Origin: Camelus bactrianus
Taxonomy: Eukaryota > Chordata > Mammalia > Artiodactyla > Camelidae
DNA length: 64,000 bases
Assembly (NCBI RefSeq): GCF_048773025.1
Contig: NC_133558.1
Coordinates: forward strand, 19,450,501-19,514,500
Reading direction: 5' to 3'
The position numbers were made by a program, and so were the translations under genes. Of this stretch, positions 47,690-60,620 are shown one piece after another. The number at the start of each line of letters is the position of its first letter. The stretch's first letter is position 1. Under the pieces are notes generated by a model. The model had not been told where the DNA came from and did not search any database. It was given only the letters and a program-made list of their open reading frames with translations.

Positions 47690-47870
47690 CATGTGGCCTG
47701 ACACATATAATCCTATCTAATTTACAGATACCCTGGAAAAAAGGAGCATTGTCTCAATGTGAGAAAACTGAGGCCCTGAGAGTAAAAATGAGGCTTCTGG
47801 AGTGACAAAGAGTAAGGTAGGAGGGTAGTAGGGCCCAGAAGTCAGGACTTACCCCACCTTCTGTTTCTCT
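47690..47870 (-). repeat. MIR SINE fragment
   Basis: Plus-strand wording CATATAATCCTATCTAATTT and AAAACTGAGGCCCTGAGAG is MIR in reverse. Confidence 0.5.
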
Positions 47871-48636
47871 AATTTCCCTAACCCTGCCTCCCCTAAATCA
47901 TCACACCCCTACCCCACCCAATCCTAAGGGCCATACTTACTGGCAAGAATGGCCTTGGGGATGCCCTGAAACCGCAACAGGAGGAGAACCCTCATCACTC
48001 CAATTCTTATTATCAAGTGCAAGGTCATTCAGGGGGACCCAGTCCAACACAATTTACAACTTGTAGCTAAAGCCAGGGGAGTAGAAGAAACAAAATTACC
48101 AATATTCTATTGTATGAATATACTATATGATGAAGTAAGATTTATATTTTAAAGCAGGACAAAAAAAGAAAAAAAACAAGATTGTTTGCTTGGGCCTCCT
48201 CCCTAACCACATCCTGTGTGAAATGCCTCCCTCCCTAATAACATCCTGTTTCCTAAGTGTGAAATAACTCGCAGAGAATTATGGTTAAGTCCCACCCTTG
48301 CACTAAGCACTTAATAATACCTAGCTGCAGATTATAGCATAACCACCAATACCCAGGCCACCTCTTCTGACTTTAGAAATAAAGTAAAGGCGATATCTTT
48401 TTTTAATTCAAACTCAGTCTAGCTACCTTTGTTCATTCAGCTGAAAAGAATTAGGAACAAATAGACCACCTTTACCACCTAACTCCACAGGAGTCATGTA
48501 TTAGAAGCAAAAATCCTGTCTCCTGAGGCCCCTTATTACTGTAATTTCTAGATGTTCCCCACCTGCCTCCCAAACCTAACCAGCTCAATACTTGTTAAGA
48601 CACAGTAGTACATCAACTAACATTCATATAGCCCTC

Positions 48637-48746
48637 TACCGTATTCTGCTCTGAATACGGTATTCTGAATACATTGGTATTCAGCCAGTATGTTAGTAAG
48701 CCATACTGACTGTTCAAGAAAACAGAATACCAACTGATAAGCAGTT
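48637..48746. repeat. Run of five consecutive short hairpins
   Basis: Perfect inverted repeats follow one another almost without gaps. They are TACCGTATTC/GAATACGGTA (48,637-48,662, 6-nt loop), CTGAATAC/GTATTCAG (48,665-48,684, 4-nt loop), CAGTATG/CATACTG (48,686-48,708), CTGTT/AACAG (48,710-48,725) and AACTG/CAGTT (48,732-48,746). The motif GAATAC recurs. No known element is recognised. Confidence 0.75.
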
Positions 48747-50334
48747 AGATTAAGTGCTATAAATCCTAACAAATACTCGTTAGCAGTGTCTAGGCTATCA
48801 CAGTGACTGTCAATAGATGTGTTCCTGTCATTGCAGGAGACGCATCTGTGGCACCACCTGCCAGTTCAGCCACATCAGGACAAGCTTTGTGGCTGGGGTG
48901 TACATTCTTCATTCTGACATTTACAAAAATTATCTCTGTCAAATCCTCATATTGCTAGAACTTCTAAATAGTATACTTGTCTGCCTTTTCCTTTGTTCTT
49001 ACTGTTAGTGTGCTGTTATTCTCGTGGAAGTAATAGTTGTACAGTGTTTGCATATCTATAAATTCAAGAACTTAGAATATGAAGAATAAACAGAATGAAA
49101 TAAGGAGGTTTGGATACATTTTTAACACTGCTTTTAAATATTATAAACATTCATCTCCTGGATCTGAGGGAACAAGGAAGCAATGACGTGAGTAAAGAAT
49201 CATGGTCTGAACATGTGATACTGTACAAAAACTATGACAAATGGCAATGCCTTTAATATTGTGTAAGATTCAGCTCAAAGTAAGTAATAATGTGCTTTTC
49301 TAACACTTAAAAAACTGATAATTTTGACAGAACTCACCAGTGGCTTATAATTGCTAGCGATGTAAATATTGGATACAAATGATGCTCAAAAGCTGTGTGA
49401 AAGTTGAAAGTACTCAGCATATTCTGTCAGTGCTTAGGATTCAAAGAAAACAATTAGCAATGATCAAGAATTTAAAAAACATTATGAATTAGAATCACAC
49501 AACAAAGTATTTGAAATAATAAAAACTCCTGAAATAAATTTTATTTTCATAAAATCAACAAAACGTTGAAAAAGTGCCATCAGAAGTCAGTACTATCTCC
49601 TGGGGAGTTAAAAGGAGCATTTTACACACTAACTGTAGGGTTTTAAAAAGACTAAGCAGTGCATATCATTGCAGCCTTAATAATGGTTCTGCTGGTTGCA
49701 AAACCATACATATCTACCATGATGAGGTATTCAGGAAAACTTATAAATCTAAGCAGTAAATCATTATTAATAAAGATTCAACTATATCACAAAAATGTCT
49801 TGATGAATTACTTAAATATTAAGTTTAAGATTTGTAAATTGATGGGTTTTTGTTGATTTGAGGAACTCAACACACTCATCAGTGCTCAAGAAAGATGGTT
49901 GCAACGTGAGTTACACAATGGTACAGATGGTGCCAGTGCATGCCACAAAGAAAGTTCAGGGTCTCAGCCAAACTTTTAAAAGACTTTCTGGATGATTTAA
50001 TTTGGAACTATATGTCACTGTATTCAATGATTTCAGGATACGCAGTAAAATGTTTGAATGAAATAAAAACTTTAAATATTTGCCTCAATAAACTTTTAAA
50101 TCACTGCCATACATTTTTTAAAAATCACAGAAAAATAAATAATACATCCAAGGAGGTTAGAACTGGAATCATGAAACTGGGAAGATTTGAGGCCACTGAA
50201 GTACTAGGAAGCAAAAGCACTAGGAAATTTTATCAAACTTTTTATATTCATTTTCTTGGGGTAGGGGGATGGCAGAAACGTAGAAAGACAATACAACGTG
50301 TAACTGCCAGGGAGATGGGGGTACTCAAGAGATG

Positions 50335-50430
50335 ACAGGTGGTATTTATACTTTATTGTCTGCACGCTTTTCATGTGTGAACTCACTTAATCTTCGTAAT
50401 TAATACTATGAGGTGGAATGCACTCTGCTG
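50335..50430 (-). repeat. MIR SINE fragment
   Basis: Reverse MIR 3' part: plus-strand GTGTGAACTCACTTAATC followed by ACTATGAGGTGG. Confidence 0.5.
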
Positions 50431-52027
50431 TAAGGAAGTCCACCTGGGCATCTCCGTAACTGTACTTCTTCCTTGCCAATTTATTCATGAAGCCAAATCC
50501 TTTCTTTGCTTTGGTTGCCACCACTAGTTCTGCTATAGGGCTGCACGTGTGTGAGCAGAATTCATGAAAATACTAAGCAATTCCAACTGGGGAGAGGTGT
50601 TGGCAGGGGTGGGGGCTGCCCTGAGTGGCTGACTCCATAAAATCACCGTGTACTAGACAGAACTAGTTAGGAAAGGAATCATTTCCTCATAGCCTGTGGG
50701 GGAAAAGAAACTAATTTTAGGCGGTACAATCGGGATGGGAGTCAACACAAGAAAGTGAAGCCAGACTGTCCTCCCAAAGGGGGCAGACAGAGGGCACCCT
50801 CCATCCCTACAGGGGAGTCTCTCCAGTCCTTGCAGGGAGTCCTGACTCCCAGAACCCACTCCTCATCCTGCTGTCCCACCCTGCTTGACAGAGGTCAGGA
50901 GGGTGGTCAGGGAGTCCAAGAGGCTGGGGCCGGTGAGGGGAGTGTGTGCCCTGGCTGACTTGATCCCAAGGTTCACAATGAACACAGATCAACACCAATT
51001 ACTTACCTGAACCCTTGTCTAAAACTCTAGGAAGGGAGCGTAGACATGGAACATTGTCTATTTCAGCTCCTTAGGGGAAGGTTGAACATTACAGTGGGTA
51101 CAACTGTTTCTCTTCTCTTTTCTGGAGTTGCCCCATCTCTCCAAGGTAACCTCTCTGTGTTGCAACACTTGGAGGATCTCAGGCAAAAGCCAGTCTATTT
51201 CTCTCACCCTCTCTTCCTTCTTCACCATGTGTTGTGTTCAGGATGAATCCTTTTGGTATGATTTTTTGAGGGAAAGGGGCAGACAGGACTGAGTTGGAAC
51301 TCACTCACATGTCTACACATAGTACCTGAAGAGTCAGAACAACAGAGGGAAAGGGAGGGAACAATTTATATTGTTCAATGGGCTGGAGAAAGGAGACAAA
51401 CAATTTCCATTCATTTTCGGTCTTTCTTTATTGGGGGCAGCAAAAAGCTCAAGGAACTGGTGGGGCTTCTCATATTCTTAATTAAAACAGTTCCCCATGT
51501 GGGTACCCAAAGCCACCCTTGGTCACATTGGAAGAGAGTAGAGAAAAATAAGTAGGATTGCAGGTGAGTTTGTTCCTTTTCCATTTAAAAAATCCTTTTA
51601 TTGTTGTTGGTATAATGATGTTGTACAATTAAAAATAATTAGAGATGGAAAAAGAGTTGCCATAGGTTTTCATAATAACAAAGGAAAGAGCAAAAAACAC
51701 AATAAAACAAGGATTTACATGTATTATTCAATATAACCCACTTCTAATTCTGTGAAGTGATCAGATATTACTATACTAGGTTAACCAAAAAAAAACCAAA
51801 AACAAAACAAACAAACAAACAAAAAAAAAGTTAAGAGACTCAAGAGTGCCCAAAGCAAGATCACACAGCTAGTGGAAGCCAGGTCCTCTGACACCCGGCA
51901 CAGCGCTCGCTCTACTATGACAAGTTGAGCAAGGAAGGGGCCTCAGAGATCAGGTGGTTGATCCTCCCAGCACATCACATTTCTCGTACACAACACGTAC
52001 ACATCAAGAGAGAGTGGTCACAGGGCA

Positions 52028-52145
52028 GGGGGGAGGCTACAGCTCAGTGGTAGAGTGCATATCTAGCATGTGTCAGGTCCTGGGTTCAATCCCTAGTATT
52101 TCTATTAAAAATAAATAAACCTCTCCCCACCCCCCAAAAAAGAGT
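52028..52145 (+). mobile_element. Camelid Ala-tRNA SINE
   Basis: CTACAGCTCAGTGGTAGAG and GGTTCAATCCCTAG are present, with an A-rich tail. Confidence 0.9.
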
Positions 52146-52869
52146 GAGTGGTTGAATACCTTCAGTGACAGAGAACTATCCACCAACAAAGCTCATTCCT
52201 ATGCTGTCTTTTCTTTTTTTTAAATCCTTGATACTGAACTGAATTCTGTCTCCCAGAAGCTTTTACAAAAAGTGACTAATTTCTGACCTCTTTGGTCAAA
52301 CAGAGTAAGTATAATTCTTCATATAACAGCCCCCAAATATTTTTAAATCACTGTAGTCATAAGTAAGGTACACTGCATCAAAATATATGTCTGTTTTCAG
52401 GTCAGGTAGTCCCCGTGTCCTAGCCTGCCATTACCAGAAACATGTTCTCCCTAATGACACTTGGAGGAGGTATATTAATTTATTAACTCAAATGATACTT
52501 ATTTCGGTTCAGTATCTGCCAGGAACTGGGGATGCTTTAATGAGAAAGTCAAATATGCCCTACGTGTTTAGACACTAAATAATCAAGTGGAAAGACAGGC
52601 ATCTGGAGTGTAGAGGATGGGTGCCCACCCTAGTCTGAGAGCAGCTCAGGACGTCCTCCCTGAGGAGGTGGCATTGAAACTGAGCCCTTAGGATGAACAG
52701 GAGTTGACAGGGCAGGTGTGGTCTATATGGAGGGAAACCACTGATGAGAAGTCCTGTATGTATATTGGCCAGTGTTGGGGGTTCGTGGGACTGACCAGGT
52801 CCAGGGAGGCTGGAGGCAGCTGGACATGGTGCTGAAGGGTGCGGGCTCCATCTAAAAAGCCTGGACCCA

Positions 52870-53048
52870 GCATCTCCTGTCCCACCCACTTAGCTGTGTG
52901 ACCCCAGCAGGTGACTGACCCCAGTGCCCTTCACTTTCCTCATCTGTAAAATGGGTGAGGATTTTAGAGACAAGGTGAGGACTGGCTGAGCTGAGACCTA
53001 TGAGGTGCTCAGAACAGTGCCGGGCACACAGCTGATGCTCAACCCTGT
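52870..53048 (+). repeat. MIR SINE
   Basis: Well-ordered MIR: TAGCTGTGTGACCCCAGC, TTTCCTCATCTGTAAAATGG and CTCAGAACAGTGCCGGGCAC. Confidence 0.75.
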
Positions 53049-53378
53049 TTGCTCTGGTGGCAGGAGGGGAACAAGATGGGACAGAGAGGGGAGGCTGAGG
53101 AGAGAGGCTGGGCCCTGGGAGCCCTCCTCCCCTTTTGCTGGAAACAGAGAAGCACAGGTGAGCTTCCATTCTGAAACACTCCCCTCCATCCGCACGTGGA
53201 AGAGACTGGAGAGGATGAGAGTGTGTGTGGGGACTAGAGAGGATGCTCCTGGGGAGGCCCCGCACCAGTGGCCGAGATGACCCCTCTCCATCCCAAACCC
53301 TCCTCTTCCCGCCTCAGGTCCTGTTCACATTCCTCACCGCATCCTCCTCCTGCCACAGAGTCACCGTTGAGAAGGAAA

Positions 53379-53826
53379 TGCTGAGCGCACCGTGGACGGC
53401 AGTCACGGCAAGCGGGCCCACTGCGGGGGACCTCCTGGGAGAGGTGACCTGCAGGGTCTGCCTGGAGCACGCGCCGGACCCTGTGAGCCTCTTCTGTGGC
53501 CACAGCTCCTGCCAGGCCGGCGTCACCGGGTGCCGCGTCACTTTCAGATCCACCGAGGAAGCCCTGTGCTGTCCCTTCTGCAAGCAGCCATTTCAAGAGG
53601 GGACCTCGGGCCCAACTGGATTCTGGCCAGTTTGGTCCCCAGCCTCCTAACACTGGAGCCCAGGGGTGAGAATCCAGCACAGGAAGTCTGGTTCTGTGAG
53701 CAGCACAAGGAAAGGATCTTTTTCTATTACCAGGACCAGCAATTCTTGTGTGCACTTTGCAAAGACCTCACAGAGCACAAATGCCACTCGGTGCCGCAGA
53801 ACGAGGAAGATGCCAGGTCTTACAAG
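53379..53826 (+). pseudogene. Orphan TRIM-family exon (RING and B-box), damaged
   Basis: From ATG 53,379 the frame reads a tripartite-motif first exon: a RING finger (CRVCLEHAPDP, CGHSSCQAG, CCPFCKQPF), then after a shift of frame near 53,600-53,612 a linker (PNWILASLV) and a B-box2 (CEQHKERIFFYY, CALCKDLTEHKCHS). It ends TYR-LYS at a good donor GTAGGT at 53,827. TRIM proteins of this kind are usually ubiquitin ligases, and a TRIM cluster lies in the mammalian class I region. Two zinc ligands are gone: the second Cys after CGHSSC is Gly, and the B-box Cys in the usual FFC position is Tyr. No coiled-coil or B30.2 exon is seen in the following 10 kb. It could be a decayed copy of a TRIM10/15/31-like gene; which one cannot be told. 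Confidence 0.7.
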
Positions 53827-55429
53827 GTAGGTAAACCCTTTTACTGTCTTGTCTAAACTAGGTATGAACCTTGGGGTAGCTTGCTCTATTACTGCCTTTT
53901 GCATTGTTATAGAAAAATTAACTACTGTACTCTAAACACAATTCTGAGTGCAACAACAGCTTTCAATCCTGGATTATACTGGTAAAAGTTACTTGTGAAG
54001 GCACACTACAGTACTTCACTTCTAAAATCCCCAGGCACTAGGGACCTGAGAATTCTCTACATGCACAACATAGAAACATCAGTGTTACTACAGGATTTCA
54101 CATTACCCTCTGGAATTCCCTAGAGAATTTGGGGTGTGAAGGAAACATTACTGGACACAAAGCTGAAAATGGCCAAGAAGGCCTTGGGCTTTGGTTTGAA
54201 TTGAGCTTTACTATCCAGGCAAATAAAAATACCATATGACTTCTAGGAATGTTAAATCTGGGTATATTAATCAGGTCTCTTTTTGGCTGAAAATGGCAAA
54301 ACCTAACTCAAGCCTGTCAAAATAGGGATTTATTGTCCTATTTAACAAATTAAAGGAAGAGCCGGGATGCAACTGAACCTCAGGTATTACTAGAACCAAG
54401 GACTCAAATGCAATTAAGACTCCTCTTCTTTTATCTCCTCTTTTCTCTGTATTGTTTCAATTTTTTCAAACTTACTTGTCTAAGCTGTAATCATAGCCAC
54501 CTCTATCTTAAGTTCTTAACTCTCATCTTTGCCAACAAAGAAAGAAAGGGTCACTCTTTCTGGTCCAGAAGCAGAAAATTTCAAGAAAGAACCCTGAAAC
54601 AAGGGTCTGAATATGGGCATATCTCTGCTGTGGAGAGCTGAGACACCAGCTGAAGAGTAAGCTAGCAGCAAGCGATCCTCAGTTTAGGAGCTGATCTAGG
54701 AATCAAAGATCCTAGTCTATCAGCGTTATCAGGATAGAATATATTATGCTGCAGTAACAAACAACTCACATATCCCAATGGCTTAAAACAAAACATTTTC
54801 CTTCTTTCCCATGCTATCTGTCTACTGCAGATTAGTGAGGGTGGCTCCGTTCATTGTGGTCACTTGGAGATCCAGGCTTACAGAACAGCCACCATCTTCA
54901 ACTCAGGTGACTGCTATGCCAATGGGGAGAGAGCTGTGGAGGATCCTGCATCCACAATTAATGCCCAGTACAGGAGAGATCTTCTGCTAATAACCCATTG
55001 GCCAGCACTAACTTGGCACCCGCCCCCAAAACACACAACAGTAAGACCAGAAAGTGCAATCCCACCAGAAGCCTAGAAAGGGGAAAATCCAAAATATTTG
55101 GTGGACAACTCTGCCACAGCACACCTTAGCTACACTCAGACTAGTTTCATCAACTGTAGTTGGGGATGGGGATGGTGTTGCTCAGGAGACTGCTAAAGAG
55201 ATGGATGTTTTTATTTGAAACACAGTAGAGAGTGAAACGGCATTTTCTGGAAGAATGGAGAAACTATATTGGTTAGATTAAAACAAAGTTTATTACACTG
55301 AGCAAAATGTGGATAAAAAGTTATTTTCCTAAAAGAAAACTTTAATCAATCTATATGTTTCTTTGAATCCGTATCTTGGAACCCTGGGCAAAACTGGTCC
55401 TAAGTTTTTCTTCCAAAACTTTTTCTTTT

Positions 55430-55545
55430 CTTTCTTTCTTCTTCTTTTTTTAATGGAGGTAGTGGAGAACTGAACCGAGGACCTCATGCATGTTAAGCAC
55501 AGGCTGTACCAATGAGCTGTACTCCCACCCTCCACCAAAACTTTT
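55430..55545 (-). mobile_element. Camelid Ala-tRNA SINE, diverged
   Basis: Reverse copy: plus-strand TTTTTTTAATGGAGGTAGTG, GCATGTTAAGCAC, ATGAGCTGTACTCCC. The head is more decayed than in other copies. Confidence 0.8.
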
Positions 55546-57018
55546 TTTTTATAATTAAGTATTACATTATGGGCTTTTTTTTTTTTTTTCAAGCATCACT
55601 TATTTGGCAAAGGAAAACTTTTTTTTTTTTTAGACCAGGACTCTCACCCACAGATCTGTTCTTTGAGGTCAGTAACTTGTGGAATAATAATAAAGAACCT
55701 TATTGAGCATGCCTTGCATGCTGGCACTGGTGTGCTCAGTGCTTCCATTTTTCTCAATATACTCATAATTTATTATCCCTATTTTACTGCAATAAAACTG
55801 AGCTTGGAGAAATTATGTGATTTACTCAAGGTTGAACAATAAGGAGGCAGAGCCAGGATTTGAACCCAGTTTTCCTTTATCTGAAAGATCTTACTCTTTG
55901 CTGCATCACACTCTACAATTTTTCAAAGTGATCTAATAATGACAACAAAAAATCAGTCAACTTTATGAGCCTACTGAGTGGTAAGCTGCTCTTCATGGGT
56001 CACCTAGTGGCAGAGTGAACTCAATGCAAGATTTCTGCCCCTTCTCCCTCTTTTAAGTGAACTCTCGCTCTATGGTGATAGACCCTCCACTTCTTGTTCC
56101 AGAGGCCATGTCACTTGATTTGGAGCGACACCAGGGAAATCTGGGAGTGGTTTTAGCACCAAGAAAGAGCATCCACGATACCCAAGGCGAAGCCCACTGT
56201 TGCAGCTAAAGAGAGTGGGTTTACACCTGGCATTTTAAAACAAGGAGGTGCTTTTTCCTTTCCACTCTAAGAAGGCTGGGAAGCTCTTTAGCACCTTTCC
56301 CTCCCCACTTGTGACAGTCTCTTGGCCCTCAGACTCTCCACAGGCCTAGGAGAGAAGAGCTTTCCTGAGGTCCTAAGGATCCCTGAAAATCGTTCTCAGA
56401 GGCTAATATAAAAGAATTTGTAACTTTTGAGCAAAAAGGACCTTTTGTATTTTCTGTGGATTTTGATGATCTGGATTCTTTCCTTTTTCAACTTCTGTGA
56501 AGTTAGAGAATTGACAGATGGTCATATCACTGAAACTCTGTCAATACTTGGTATCTTCTCCAATATTTTCCAATCGTAAGATGTGGGAACCCAACCTGAT
56601 AGAATAAATACCTGGGGATAATCAAATCACCATTTTTACTTTTCAGGATTCTTTTACAGGGAAATAGTCCCACTTTTGGCCTCCATGGGCTGAAGCCACA
56701 GCTAACCCTGTATCTTTGAAATGAACATGGCTTTCATGTGATCTCTCATGCAAAATTGCCCAGAAATGAGCTTTTAATCACCAGGGTCACTGGTTCCTAT
56801 CATTTACTGGCCATCAGTAAGGGGACAGAAATGGCAGCCTCCCTGCTATCACATCCAGGTGATTCTTGAGGACAGTAAGAGATCTGTGTTCTCCACATAT
56901 CAACTGGATCAGCTCCACTGGTCTCAGCAGGAGTCAAGGGATTTATGTACAGTTCCTAAATATCATCATTCCATTTCTAGCCCATAACCCTTCCCTGCTC
57001 AAACTTCCTACATCTAAA

Positions 57019-57335
57019 GCAGTGGACCTCAAATGTTAGTGTGCACAGGAACCCAGGGTGCTTGCTAAAGCACAGATTCCTGCAGAGAGCCAGATACAGT
57101 CCCTCTAGAGCAGAGCTTAAGAATTTGCTTCTTAAGAAGAGCTCTAGATGTTTTCAGATCACACTTGAGAAAGAAGGTCCAAGAGCAGCGATTTTGAAAT
57201 GTTAATACATTAGCAAATTCTCTGTGGATCTTGTTAAAATGATCTTGCAAATCTGGTGCTGGGCCTGAGATTCTGTATTTCTAACAAACTCCTAGATGAA
57301 GCTGATGCTGCTGTCCTTTGACAAACATGCTTTGA
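57019..57335 (+). mobile_element. Two adjacent MER5-like DNA transposons
   Basis: First copy 57,019-57,175 opens GTGGACCTCAAATGTTAGTG and closes with ACACTTGAGAAAG. Second copy 57,190-57,335 has GATTCTGTATTTCTAACAAAC and GAAGCTGATGCTGCTG. Nonautonomous hAT-Charlie elements, no coding capacity. Confidence 0.65.
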
Positions 57336-59565
57336 ATAGTCAGGATCCAACAGATCTCCAATCTTTATCTAGGCCTAAGAGAGCAAAATTACCAGGAATA
57401 AACATTGTCTTAAACTTCCCTTTATTCTCTGGTTAGTAGACTCACTCTCTCACCTCCAGTGAGCTAGATTCCCATGGACAAGAGGTTACTGCTCTAGCTT
57501 GCATATCCTTAGTTTCTCAATATGGAATTCTACCCACAGCAATAGCGTGTGTTGAAGATGGTGGCTACCAAATACTTCTCCAGTCCTAATCTCCTTAATC
57601 CCAAATCTGAGCTCAGTCTTGCCAGCACCTCTAGAGTAAATCATAAGGTCTGAGACCTCAGCAACAAGAGAAGTAGAGCTGGACTCACTGAGACAGCCAA
57701 AGGAAAAGAGACTACAAGGAGAGATGGAGAAATGCAAAAGAACAGAAAATCTGACTCTACCGCCTGGGTAGTGCCTTTCATTCTCCTGTGGTTTCCAGTC
57801 AGTCATTAGCAGATCATCTGCCATGTTGTTTTTCTTCAAAAATGAATGAAAACTCAAACCTGCATTTGGGAAACAGAAACTTTCAGGAAACTCAGGGACA
57901 TCTTTCAGGACCATGGAGAGCAAAAAGAAGTCACTCCCACAAATCAGGAGTTCCACACCCAAACGAATGAGGAACTGTCACATCTCAACATACAGATGAA
58001 GGAAAGAAAGAATAAAAGGTAGTGGGGTCATCAATGGAGAGCATTCAGGTGAGGTACAAAGACTTGGAACATAAGTTCCAACAGGGCCCTAGTCTAAACT
58101 CCTCATAGGAGGGGTGCTCTTGAGCCAGAGAAGCAAATTCTCCATCCCTTCATGATAGCCAGCAGCTCTCTTCAGCCAATTCTCTCAACAAGAATCTGTA
58201 GGGAATTGAGACTTTTTCAATTTCTTTGGATGAAATACATACAAAAAGAACATTTGGTTGATGGTCCTAAAAAGAGTTTTACAAATGAGAACCAAAATAT
58301 CATAAATGTACAGTATCTCACATAGGTAGAATAACACAAGAGTTGCCAACTTAGGTTTAATCCTTGGATCTCCTGAACCTGTGCAGTGTTTGTTCTTTAT
58401 GGTTGTTAATTGGTTAAAGATCTAGTTTCCTGGCTCTGCCCTACACCAGCTGTGTGACCTTACGCAAATTATTCATTCATTCCAACTTGGTTTCCTTCTT
58501 TGAGCTAAGGCCTCCTATGTGTCAGACACTTTTAGGGGATGGGAAAACAGACAATTTCTGCTCTCAAGTAGCACCCAGTCCAGTGGAGGACAGATAAAAA
58601 ATATATAATTCAAGAACACTATAAAAGTACAAAAGTAGTGCAGAGAGAAATATTAACAAATTGGAGAGGGGAGCAAGATAAGGAGGAATCCAGGAAGAAG
58701 TAACAAAGGCATCAAGCTGTGAAACAGGGCACTAGATTTAGGGAACTACATATAGTTTAGATAGATGATAATTTGATGGTGGGGATAGCTGGAGTAATAA
58801 AACCTTCCACATACTGATGTTGTGGAAGCCAAAGGAGACAAAGCACTATATAGGTAAATATTAGCTACTATTATGGCAAAGAGCTACTCCTATAATGGAA
58901 AAAAAAATTCCTTAATTCAACAAACATTTATAGAATACCTTCTATATACTCACTGTACTGGGAGCAGTCTCTTCTCCTTTTGGTCCCCTCCCTAAAGTAG
59001 GGTCAGCTTGAGAATCAAGAAACCAAATTCTGCACTCTTTCCTAGGAGACAAAAGTGCCCCCTCTATGCATATCAAGTAAGGGGGTAGGCGAGAGCCTGA
59101 CAATCCCTTGATTCCTCTACTAAAGTGTCATTTAGATGAGTACACTTTGCACTTGTGTGATCTGAAAAAAGGCTTTGCCTACAGACCAAAGGATGCAAGC
59201 AATGACCTCTGGTATGATCCCTCTCCCCTTGGTACCAAGTAATCAGAAAAGATGCTATGATGACACAGAGTCAGATGATCAAAAGTGGCAAGTTTCTCAG
59301 GCTCAGCTGACAATGAGAGGGTACATAAAAGTGGTTAGAAGAATCATCTTTATGTCTGTTACTATTTTCAACCTGTTCTACTTAGTACTAATTCTCTTGG
59401 CTTCCAGTAACCAAATATGTACATAAGAACAAGTAGCAGCCATGGTTCTACAATTTGACAGTTCACTGACCTACTCAAGGACATCTGGAGGTTGTAGTGT
59501 CATGGAAACTTCCCTCTGGTGAAGTGTCTAGAGACACTAGTGAATTTTAATATTTATATCCTATA

Positions 59566-59778
59566 TTGGGTTAAATAGTGTCTCCCCCAAAATTCATGTC
59601 CACCAGGAACCTCAGAATGTTACCTTATTTGGAAATAGGGTCTTTGCAGATGTATCAAGTTAAAATGAGGGCATACTGCATTAAGGTGGACCTTAATCCA
59701 ATGACTGGCACCCTTATCAGAAGAGAGAATTTTGGTACCAGGCAGACGTCCAAAGAGAACCTCAGAAGAGAGAATTTT

Positions 59779-59813
<35 letters not shown>

Positions 59814-60053
59814 GAACTCCATGTGACAATGGACTGTTGCTTCTCTAAACCAAGGAACAAAGGATTGCCAGCAACCACCAGAAGCCAGGAGAGAGGCATA
59901 GAACAGATTCTCCCTCAGAGCCTCCAGAAGCCATCAACCTGACCAACACCTTGATTTCAATCTTCTGGCCTCCAAAACTGTGGGAGAATAAATTTTGCTG
60001 TTTTAAGCCAACAGTCTGTGATACCTTGTTACAGCCACCCTAGGAAACTAATA
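59566..60053 (+). mobile_element. MLT1-like solo LTR with expanded CA repeat
   Basis: MaLR phrases in order: CCCCCAAAATTCATG, CTTATTTGGAAATAGGGTC, GGATTGCCAGCAACCACC, GCCTCCAAAACTGTGGG, ending GAAACTAATACA. A (CA)15 microsatellite lies within at 59,781-59,810. Confidence 0.7.
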
Positions 60054-60309
60054 CATACCCCAAATAGTACACGTTTCCCTTCCACGTGCCCTAGGAGTTG
60101 GGTTTTTTTTTTTTTATCTTATCAGATAGAAAAGGATAGATATGACCCTAGTAACTGTATTAGCACATGGAAAGGGGTACTCTAAGAGCAGCAGAATGAG
60201 CAATTCAAATCAAAACAGCACCTTCATAGGTGATGTAAAGGATAAGGGAACTTACTTCTAAAGGCTCTATAAGGTGAGACCTTTTAATCTCTGAAGTAGT
60301 TTTTTTTTT

Positions 60310-60620
60310 AATATCTACAAATTCTTTGACACTCTTCACTTCAGAAGGCAGAGGCTAATGCCCCTGCCTTTGAGCATGGGTTGTTCTTAGTGACCCACTT
60401 CTAACAAACAGAATGTGGCAGAGTTGATGAAGGGTGAATTCTGAGGCCAGGATATAAGGACGCTGTAGCTTCCTCCATGCTCTCTCTCTTAAGTCACTTG
60501 CTGTGGGGAATGTCAACAGTCATGTCATAAGGATGCTCAAGCAATCTTAATGGAAGATTTCTGTGGTGAGAAACTGAGGCCTCCTGTCAGCAAACAGCAC
60601 AACTTGCCAGAGTTTCATCA
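60310..60620 (+). mobile_element. MaLR-like LTR fragment
   Basis: Phrases GACCCACTTCTAACAAACAG, TCACTTGCTGTGGGGAATG and AACTGAGGCCTCCTGTCAGC follow the order seen in MLT1-class LTRs. Incomplete. Confidence 0.45.

Larger units (their letters stand above)
45900..53270. other. Intergenic region upstream of the divergent gene, no gene recognised
   Basis: Contains SINEs, MIR pieces, an L1-like tip at 46,345-46,430 and a hairpin cluster, all listed or noted separately. About 48,960-49,120 resembles 14,530-14,680 beyond the dead copy, marking the outer edge of the duplication. Stretches 49,140-50,330 and 50,580-51,990 hold nothing I recognise. Confidence 0.5.
53850..59560. other. Intergenic, repeats only
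   Basis: Contains an unassigned interspersed repeat at 54,735-55,130 (phrases TGCTGCAGTAACAAACAAC and GGCTTAAAACAAAAC), a SINE, MIR pieces at 55,745-55,905 (reverse) and 58,430-58,500, and MER5 copies. The 158-codon minus frame at 57,486-57,962 has no motif. Confidence 0.5.

Noticed and set aside
50430-50575. Open minus-strand stretch that looked like a small exon
   Set aside because: Its downstream end is MIR sequence, and no start, splice site or family could be identified.
57486-57962. 158-codon minus-strand frame
   Set aside because: No recognisable domain, no promoter or splice evidence, set in repeat-rich DNA.
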